Of a stretch of 5,267 nucleotides of DNA, positions 1 to 4,204 are shown piece after piece. Under the pieces are notes generated by a model. The model did no database searches and had not been told where the DNA came from. It saw only the letters and a program-made list of their open reading frames with translations. Within the stretch, counting starts at the first letter, position 1. The number at the start of each line of letters is the position of its first letter. The stretch is taken from the NCBI GenBank assembly GCA_021731385.1, contig JAKFXM010000219.1:1-5267 (forward strand), given 5' to 3'. The position numbers and the translations under genes were made by a program. This DNA is from Methanobacteriota archaeon. Its GTDB lineage: Archaea; Altiarchaeota; Altiarchaeia; IMC4; QMZM01.

Positions 1-31
1 AAATAACATACAAAAAAATAAGAATATAAAC

Positions 32-58
32 AACTGTCGGCTAAAGCCGACAGTTTTT
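32..58. terminator. Stem-loop with T tract, likely terminator
   Basis: A perfect 10-base inverted repeat (AACTGTCGGC at 32-41, GCCGACAGTT at 46-55) encloses a 4-base loop (TAAA). It is followed on the plus strand by a T run (54-58). Read on the minus strand, the sequence after the hairpin (1-31) is also rich in T, with a run of seven T opposite 12-18. It could therefore end transcripts from either direction: trm1 arriving on the minus strand, or a gene to the left of the window on the plus strand. The structure is seen directly; the terminator role is inferred, since archaeal termination often needs only the U-rich tract. Confidence 0.55.
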
Positions 59-64
59 ATGCGC

Positions 65-113
65 CTGAATCTGCCCCATATATTGAACTGCCCATTAAAA
101 GGGGCAGATTCAG
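65..113. repeat. Long inverted repeat, 13-base perfect arms
   Basis: CTGAATCTGCCCC (65-77) is perfectly complementary to GGGGCAGATTCAG (101-113), with a 23-base spacer. Past one bulged T (114), bases 62-64 and 115-117 add three more pairs. The spacer holds a second partial copy of the left arm (CTGCCC, 88-93). This copy could pair with GGGCAG (102-107) instead, giving a smaller, mutually exclusive hairpin with an 8-base loop. There is no clear T run directly after it on the plus strand; on the minus strand a short A-rich stretch and then the hairpin at 32-55 follow. It may be a trm1 3' end structure, a processed RNA element or an intergenic palindromic repeat. I do not recognise it as a named family. 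Confidence 0.5.
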
Positions 114-165
114 TGCGTTTAAATTTTAATGTTTTGTTATTTTATATAACATGCAATAATAAATA

Positions 166-1269
166 TCAATTCTCCAAAATATTATAAATTTCAGAGACAG
201 AGGCATCAGTCCTGAGCCCCGTACCAGAAAAATGTGTCCTTTCTGCCTTGAAACCTTCAGAATTTAGCCTATCTATTATATCTTCCATAGGCCTTGCAGG
301 TCTTTTAATCTTTCTGAAGAGTTTGTGGATATTGTAGTAAGGATTGCTTATTGCCTGCTCGTTGGCTATCATTCCAGTTAATTTTATAGCCTCTTTTTTC
401 TTGTTGAATTTTCCTGCACTTAACTCTCCCTCAAGAAGTCTGCAGAATTCCGAATCTGCAAAATTCCCCGTCCATAAAAGCCCGGAGTTCCTGAATCTTC
501 CCCCACATTCGCATTTTTCCCGGATTTCGTCGATTGATGCAATTCTCCGGTTAAGGCAATTGAAGCAGTGCTGTAGAAAATTTATATTTTTTAAAGAATC
601 CTTTGATTTCTTTCCAGAAAGACTAACCCTGAGATATGTCCTGAAATAGTGCCTTGTGCAGTGTGAGAATATTGGAATTGTGCTTATGTCATATCTTGCA
701 GCCAGTCTTGCAGTAAATCCTATCAGTATCCTCAAACCCAGTTCATTATAGTAATCTGTTCTTAAGGGAACAGCATCATATTTTCTCCTGCACGCCTTTG
801 GATAAGTGCCGCATAGTGCAGCAGTGTCTGTTGCAGTTATGCCAAGAATCCCGCCATTATTTGTTGCCCTTATTGCAGATTCCAGAAATCTTGTCGGGCT
901 TCCAAAGGGGTCTATGTCGGTAAAATCAAACCTTTCATTTGACAGCAGGATATTTGCCTCAAGGTTTGTTGCTTTTGCATTCAAATTATTCAATTCAATA
1001 TTCCTATTAATCAGATCGTAAGCCCTTTTATTTATGTCATTCACAACAACATCACAATTCACTTCATTTGAAATCCTGACCCCCCTTGCACCAGAACCAG
1101 CGAGAAGGTCGCAGAATCTATTAACCCCGGAAATCCGGGCAGCGGCAACAGAGATGTCCCTGCTTAGTTCCATCCCGGGATTAAAGAAAACCGGATTTTT
1201 CTTGGATAATTTCTCTCCAACCGGAACAAGAAGCCTTGTGTTGCCCTCTATAATATCGGTAAGTTCCAT
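166..1269 (-). CDS. trm1: tRNA (guanine(26)-N2)-dimethyltransferase Trm1
   Basis: This enzyme uses S-adenosylmethionine to mono- and dimethylate the N2 of guanine 26 at the D-stem/anticodon-stem junction of tRNA. The 367-residue length is usual for archaeal Trm1. Visible motifs, in order: the NPGMELSRD segment (30-38) typical of the family; the SAM-binding loop DLLAGSGARGVR (54-65); an acidic residue after the second strand (D78, in VNDIN); the catalytic DPFGSP motif (120-125); and a C-terminal zinc-ribbon-like set of cysteines, C235-x2-C238 and C253-x-C255. The start ATG (complement of 1267-1269) gives the family's MELTDIIEGNTRLLVP beginning. No Shine-Dalgarno sequence precedes it, so a leaderless transcript is plausible. 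It is transcribed away from ubiX and shows no sign of damage. The family assignment is very secure; the symbol follows common archaeal usage. Confidence 0.96.
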   Translation of the reverse strand: MELTDIIEGNTRLLVPVGEKLSKKNPVFFNPGMELSRDISVAAARISGVNRFCDLLAGSGARGVRISNEVNCDVVVNDINKRAYDLINRNIELNNLNAKATNLEANILLSNERFDFTDIDPFGSPTRFLESAIRATNNGGILGITATDTAALCGTYPKACRRKYDAVPLRTDYYNELGLRILIGFTARLAARYDISTIPIFSHCTRHYFRTYLRVSLSGKKSKDSLKNINFLQHCFNCLNRRIASIDEIREKCECGGRFRNSGLLWTGNFADSEFCRLLEGELSAGKFNKKKEAIKLTGMIANEQAISNPYYNIHKLFRKIKRPARPMEDIIDRLNSEGFKAERTHFSGTGLRTDASVSEIYNILEN

Positions 1270-1274
1270 AATAA

Positions 1275-1305
1275 TTTAGTTATATTGACGCAAATCCTTT
1301 AAGGT
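1275..1305 (+). promoter_or_regulatory. Probable promoter and RBS of ubiX-ubiD
   Basis: The whole divergent intergenic region is 40 bases (1270-1309). A TATA-like stretch, TTTAGTTATATT (1275-1286), lies about 25 bases before the ubiX ATG at 1310, which would put the transcript start almost at the start codon. AGGT (1302-1305) could act as a weak ribosome-binding site, but only if the leader is longer than the TATA spacing predicts. On the opposite strand CTTAAAGG (complement of 1296-1303) lies at a similar distance from the trm1 ATG and is a weak TATA candidate. This is inference from spacing only. Confidence 0.35.
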
Positions 1306-1309
1306 TACA

Positions 1310-1861
1310 ATGAAGATTATTGTCGCAATTACAGGGGCATCCGGAGTTGTTCTGGGAAAAGGATTTCTGGATGCTGTCAAGGGCAAACATGAGACCCACC
1401 TTATAATTTCAGAAGCTGCAAAAAAGGTTATGAAATATGAGCTGGAGAAGGCAGATGAAATAGGGAAACTTGCAGACTATCGTTACAAAGAGGATGATCT
1501 GGAAGCCAGAATCGCAAGTTCATCCTGCAGGATTGATGCCATGGTAATTATTCCCTGCTCAATGAAAACCCTATCAGCAATTGCAAACGGGTTTTCTGAC
1601 AACCTGATAACAAGGTCTGCAGAGAATATCCTGAAATTAGGAAAAAAAATCGTCGTAGTCCCAAGAGATACGCCCCTTACACTGGCTGCAATAGAGAACA
1701 TGAAGAAATTGAAACTTGCCGGGGCAGTAATTATGCCGCCAAACATGGCTTATTACTATAAACCTGAAACCGTTGATGATGTCACGAATTTCTTTGTCGG
1801 GAAGGTTTTAGATGTCTTGGAAATTGAGCATAATATGTATAAGAAATGGAAGGGGAAGTAA
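1310..1861 (+). CDS. ubiX: Flavin prenyltransferase, UbiX family
   Basis: UbiX enzymes join a dimethylallyl group from dimethylallyl phosphate to reduced FMN, making prenylated FMN, the cofactor of UbiD decarboxylases. The 183-residue product has the family marks: the flavin-phosphate loop TGASG (8-12); PCSMKTLSAIANG (82-94) followed by DNLI-R; VVVPRDTPL (115-123); and the late MPPNMAYYYKP segment (142-152), whose aromatic residues line the prenyl site in this family. It is soluble, with no signal peptide or membrane segment. The start at 1310 leaves the usual short first strand (MKIIVAI) before the TGASG loop. The last 16 bases overlap the start of ubiD, so translation is probably coupled. 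In this neighbourhood the enzyme very likely supplies the anhydromevalonate-phosphate decarboxylase next door rather than a ubiquinone enzyme. Confidence 0.95.
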   Translation: MKIIVAITGASGVVLGKGFLDAVKGKHETHLIISEAAKKVMKYELEKADEIGKLADYRYKEDDLEARIASSSCRIDAMVIIPCSMKTLSAIANGFSDNLITRSAENILKLGKKIVVVPRDTPLTLAAIENMKKLKLAGAVIMPPNMAYYYKPETVDDVTNFFVGKVLDVLEIEHNMYKKWKGK

Positions 1862-3126
1862 GCTTGAGGGGTTTTCTAGAAGAACTTGAGAAATCAAAAA
1901 AATTGCTGAAATTCAAGAAGCCTGTAGACCCAAATCTTGAAATTGCAAGAATTCTTAAGGAGAATGATGGTAAGGTAGTTCTTTTTGAAAATGTAAAAAA
2001 TTCAAAATATAGGGTAGTCGGTGGAGTATGCAGTTCAAGGGAAAATTTTGCACTTGCTCTCGGCGTTAAAAAAGATGAATTGCTCCTCAAAATTTCCGAT
2101 GCTATAAATAATCCAAAAGAACCCGAGATAGTTGAAAAGGGCGCATGTCAGGAGGTTGTTGAAGAAGATATTGATCTTTCAGAGATTCCTATACTCACTC
2201 ACAGCAGCGGGGATATGGGGCCGTATATCACCTCAGGGATCTTTATCGCAAAGGATCCTGAATATGGGATAAATGCAGACTACCATAGAGCATCACCCAC
2301 ATCTAAGGATAAGCTTGTTGCAAGAATCTGCCAGAGAGACCTTTATAAGTACATTGAACGCTGCAAAGGCGAACTTGAGATTGCAATTTGTATCGGCATT
2401 CATCCGTCTGTTTCCCTTGCTGCGGCAATATCCACAGGGATTCAGGTCAATGAACTTGCAATCGCTAACTCACTCAAACCACTCCGGCTTGTAAAATGTA
2501 AAACATTAAATCTCTGTGTTCCTGAAAATTCTGAAATTGTCCTTGAAGGAATTATAACTAAAGAAAGACATGATGAGGGGCCATTTGTTGACATTACCGG
2601 AACACAGGATATTGTGAGAAAAGAGCCGGTGATAAAGATAAACTGCATAACGCATAGAAAAAATCCGATTTATCAGGCATTACTCCCCGCATATAGCGAA
2701 CACAGACTTTTGATGGGGATGCCAAGAGAGCCGGTAATCTACAATGAGGTAAACAAGGTATGTAGATGCAAAAACGTAATTCTCACAAACGGGGGATGCT
2801 CATGGCTTCATGGAATTGTGCAGATAAAAAAAAGGAATTCTGACGATGGAAAGAGGGCAATAGAAGCTGCATTCAGAGGGCATGAAAGCATGAAGCATGT
2901 TGTAATTGTTGATGATGACATAGACATTCATGATCCTGAGGAGATTGAGTGGGCGATAGCAACCAGAGTACAGGCAGACAAGGATGTAATTATGAAAAAG
3001 GGGAAGGGCAGTTCCCTTGATCCTTCTGCGGAGGAAGACAGGATGACATGCAAGGTCGGAATTGATGCTACGATTCCTTGGGATAAAGACAGAAAGAAAT
3101 TTGAGAGAGTGGACTTGGGGAAATAA
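1846..3126 (+). CDS. ubiD: UbiD-family decarboxylase, likely trans-anhydromevalonate 5-phosphate decarboxylase
   Basis: This prenylated-FMN-dependent decarboxylase of 426 residues probably converts trans-anhydromevalonate 5-phosphate to isopentenyl phosphate in the modified archaeal mevalonate route. Visible features: the N-terminal LRGFLEELEK (7-16) typical of UbiD proteins; SGDMGPYITSG (121-131); YHR (146-148), where R148 is a candidate for the catalytic arginine; and EGPFVDITG (244-252), carrying the acidic residues E244 and D249 at the place of the UbiD active-site glutamates. Further on come HRLLMGMPREP, the GGCSWLHGIVQIKKR segment, DDDIDIHDPEEIEWA and a GSSLDPSA segment, all of which I recall from archaeal members next to aconitase-X genes. 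The ATG at 1846 overlaps ubiX by 16 bases. A TTG at 1864, preceded by GAAGGGGAAG and starting at the conserved LRGF, is a credible alternative start. Family assignment is very secure; the exact substrate rests on subfamily resemblance and context. Confidence 0.93.
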   Translation: MEGEVSLRGFLEELEKSKKLLKFKKPVDPNLEIARILKENDGKVVLFENVKNSKYRVVGGVCSSRENFALALGVKKDELLLKISDAINNPKEPEIVEKGACQEVVEEDIDLSEIPILTHSSGDMGPYITSGIFIAKDPEYGINADYHRASPTSKDKLVARICQRDLYKYIERCKGELEIAICIGIHPSVSLAAAISTGIQVNELAIANSLKPLRLVKCKTLNLCVPENSEIVLEGIITKERHDEGPFVDITGTQDIVRKEPVIKINCITHRKNPIYQALLPAYSEHRLLMGMPREPVIYNEVNKVCRCKNVILTNGGCSWLHGIVQIKKRNSDDGKRAIEAAFRGHESMKHVVIVDDDIDIHDPEEIEWAIATRVQADKDVIMKKGKGSSLDPSAEEDRMTCKVGIDATIPWDKDRKKFERVDLGK

Positions 3127-3154
3127 AATTTCACTATAATTGAGGATAGTTAAA

Positions 3155-3193
3155 TTTAAATATTAATACATATTTATACATATAAATATATAT
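3155..3193 (+). promoter_or_regulatory. Promoter region with helically phased repeats before the Doc-like gene
   Basis: Nearly all bases are A or T. TATA candidates are TTTAAATA (3155-3162), which would give a leader of roughly 15-20 bases, and TTTATA (3173-3178), which would give a leaderless transcript starting at the ATG at 3199. No Shine-Dalgarno sequence is visible, which favours the leaderless option. The octamer ATACATAT occurs exactly at 3166-3173 and 3176-3183. A one-mismatch copy (ATATATAT) lies at 3186-3193 and a weaker one (TTAAATAT) at 3156-3163, all in 10-base phase. Tandem sites one turn apart are usual for ribbon-helix-helix repressors, and such a protein is encoded just downstream. 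Operator function is inferred, and the low complexity makes chance likeness possible. Confidence 0.45.
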
Positions 3194-3198
3194 CTAAA

Positions 3199-3540
3199 AT
3201 GAAATTCATACTAAACAAGAAGGATGTCATAGCACTCAACCAGCAATTCAAAGACGGCACGCTGAATAACGAAGCCAGTTTAGATTTTGCCCTGAGTTAC
3301 GCCAAGAAGACGGAAAATTGGACAAAGGCGTTGGCATGGCTGGTCAGAGCCGTTCTATTGGACCATGTTTTTATGGAGGGCAATAAAAGAACCGCCGCCT
3401 TGCTGATAAAAGCCTACGCCGAATATGAAGGCCATGACACCTATGATGATAAGGTGGTGAAGTTAATAAAGGAGATAATAATCCGCAGGATAACAGGCAT
3501 AAAAAGTATAGAGGACATGATTAAAGATGCAGTCAGATAA
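3199..3540 (+). CDS. Doc-like Fic-fold protein, probable toxin
   Basis: This 113-residue single-domain protein carries the Fic/Doc active-site motif H-V-F-M-E-G-N-K-R-T-A (56-66). H56 would be the general base and E60 the metal-binding acid, while N62, K63 and R64 form the phosphate loop. Lysine at the position of the second glycine of the AMP-transferring HPFx(D/E)GNGRxxR motif, and the lack of its final arginine (A67), make it Doc-like. Doc of phage P1 is a kinase that phosphorylates a translation elongation factor. Before the motif, GTLNNEASLDFALSYAK (20-36) resembles the N-terminal region of Doc proteins; TLNNE resembles the (S/T)xxxE(G/N) inhibitory helix but lacks the last G/N. The gene overlaps the next by 14 bases, toxin first. 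The Fic/Doc fold is clear; toxicity and target are inferred. A solitary regulatory Fic protein is the alternative. Confidence 0.85.
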   Translation: MKFILNKKDVIALNQQFKDGTLNNEASLDFALSYAKKTENWTKALAWLVRAVLLDHVFMEGNKRTAALLIKAYAEYEGHDTYDDKVVKLIKEIIIRRITGIKSIEDMIKDAVR

Positions 3541-3763
3541 ATTTATGGATATTGCGAAGAATATTGCGAAGAAAGACAAGGCACTATTTGACACCCTGAT
3601 AGAATTCGAAAAGACAAAAAAGATAAGGACAAAAACGAGACTTAACTTTACAATAGACAAAACAATCGCATCCCGTTTCAAAAAACTTTGCAGGGAGAAA
3701 GGATACAATATGAGCGCCAAAATTGAGCAGGTAATGAAGGGGATAATTGAAAAAGAGGGATAA
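3527..3763 (+). CDS. Small protein with C-terminal ribbon-helix-helix-like domain, probable antitoxin
   Basis: This 78-residue, lysine-rich protein starts inside the Doc-like gene (14-base overlap), with GAGGA at 3511-3515 as a possible ribosome-binding site. An in-frame ATG at 3545 (residue 7) is an alternative but has no such site. Residues 1-33 look helical and charged. Residues 37-43 (TRLNFTI) form a likely DNA-contacting strand, followed by helix A (about 44-59) and helix B (about 62-77, starting at NMSAKIEQ), which matches the ribbon-helix-helix layout. By analogy with toxin-antitoxin pairs, the DNA-binding part would repress the promoter and the helical extension would bind the Doc-like partner. 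Here the extension is N-terminal, whereas many ribbon-helix-helix antitoxins carry it at the C-terminus. An exact 12-base tandem duplication (3549-3572) encodes the IAKN/IAKK repeat. I do not recognise a named family. Confidence 0.72.
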   Translation: MQSDKFMDIAKNIAKKDKALFDTLIEFEKTKKIRTKTRLNFTIDKTIASRFKKLCREKGYNMSAKIEQVMKGIIEKEG

Positions 3764-3780
3764 GGCAAGAGGGAAATGTA

Positions 3781-3796
3781 GGGGGTGGGGGTATGG
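3781..3796 (+). promoter_or_regulatory. G-rich ribosome-binding site of the cupin gene
   Basis: GGGGGTGGGGGT (3781-3792) contains GGTG (3784-3787), which can pair with the archaeal 16S rRNA 3' end (CACCUCC). It ends 9 bases before the ATG at 3797. This favours ATG 3797 over the in-frame GTG at 3785, which lies inside the site. An out-of-frame ATG at 3793 opens only a 10-codon frame. The site is unusually G-rich for such AT-rich surroundings. Confidence 0.5.
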
Positions 3797-4099
3797 ATGA
3801 AAAAAGAAAATGTAGCCAGCCTTGAATTCAATGAGCGATATTTTCACGATAACTTTGTATATTTCAAAAAAATAATTTTTGATGATAAAGAGTTGGATAG
3901 AGATGGTTGTAAAGTTCAGGTAATTAAAATTCCGAAAAATTCATCTGTGAACCCACATTATCACGAAAGAGCAACAGAGGTCTTTTTTTGTGTTGAAGGA
4001 GAATGCTTCCTAAACAAAAAAAGATTAAAAAAAGGGGATATAGTATTATGCAAAAAAACAATATTCATTCGTTTAGAACTTACAATACAACCTGTCTAA
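3797..4099 (+). CDS. Cupin-domain protein, frame-shifted after residue 87
   Basis: This is a small single-domain cupin (a beta-barrel metal-binding fold). The first cupin motif is complete: H54-x-H56-x4-E61-x6-G68 (from HYHERATEV to EG). The frame as read ends at 4099 after 100 residues, but everything after the 7-A run at 4052-4058 looks wrong. In the alternative frame, the second-motif histidine appears exactly 11 residues after the glycine of GDIVL, as the cupin pattern G-x5-P-x-G-x2-H requires, followed by a plausible strand LILIFKTG. The genuine product was therefore probably longer (about 135 residues, to 4204), and this CDS is an N-terminal piece or an assembly artefact. The start at 3797 was chosen for its strong upstream G-rich site. 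Substrate and reaction cannot be read from the sequence. Its position between ubiD and acnX suggests, without proof, a link to that pathway. Confidence 0.7.
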   Translation: MKKENVASLEFNERYFHDNFVYFKKIIFDDKELDRDGCKVQVIKIPKNSSVNPHYHERATEVFFCVEGECFLNKKRLKKGDIVLCKKTIFIRLELTIQPV

Positions 4100-4204
4100 T
4101 TTTGATTTTTAAAACAGGCGAAACTGATGGAGATATAAAATGGATTTGAAAAAAAAGATAACTGGGATTGTTTAAGAGAGTACTTCGAGAAAAGTAAAAA
4201 GTGA
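4057..4204 (+). pseudogene. Displaced C-terminal part of the cupin gene (two compensating frameshifts)
   Basis: From 4057 a frame shifted by -1 relative to the cupin start reads NNIHSFRTYN, then LILIFKTGETDGDIKWI, and stops at TGA 4147-4149. The original frame reopens at 4139 and reads EKKDNWDCLREYFEKSKK from 4148, ending at TGA 4202-4204. Adding one A to the run at 4052-4058 and removing one base near 4137-4147 (the A run at 4137-4140 or the T run at 4145-4147) gives one continuous cupin of about 135 residues. That stop overlaps the acnX start as GTGA (4201-4204), the classic coupled-gene junction, which supports this as the original gene end. Either the gene is decaying, or two homopolymer errors are present in the assembly. 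Confidence 0.6.

Noticed and set aside
344..1279. Several plus-strand open frames opposite trm1
   Set aside because: They are antisense to a complete, motif-rich Trm1 and show no recognisable protein features.
1483..3134. Minus-strand and alternative-frame open frames across ubiX and ubiD
   Set aside because: They lie within well-conserved coding genes and have low-complexity products without motifs.
3133..3150. Small hairpin after ubiD (ACTAT/ATAGT) as a terminator
   Set aside because: It has only five A/T-rich pairs with an 8-base loop and no T tract behind it; too weak to support.
3781..3796. G-quadruplex from the two runs of five G
   Set aside because: Only two long G runs are adjacent; the other nearby G runs are too short or too far, and a ribosome-binding role explains the position.
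3463..3847. Minus-strand frames of 122 and 87 residues with hydrophobic stretches
   Set aside because: The hydrophobicity comes from reading lysine-rich plus-strand codons backwards (AAA to TTT); the plus-strand Doc-like and ribbon-helix-helix genes explain the region better.
4052..4059. Programmed -1 ribosomal frameshift site in the cupin gene
   Set aside because: The A/C run is not in the X-XXY-YYZ register relative to the starting frame, and a second opposite shift would also be needed; indels in homopolymer runs are simpler.
4140..4175. Mini frame starting MDLKKKITGIV between cupin and acnX
   Set aside because: It is only 11 codons with no binding site, and the other frames there continue the cupin sequence.
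3127..4204. Mobile element carrying the toxin-antitoxin pair
   Set aside because: I found no transposase, integrase, terminal inverted repeats or flanking target duplication; insertion is inferred only from the interruption of a functional gene group.
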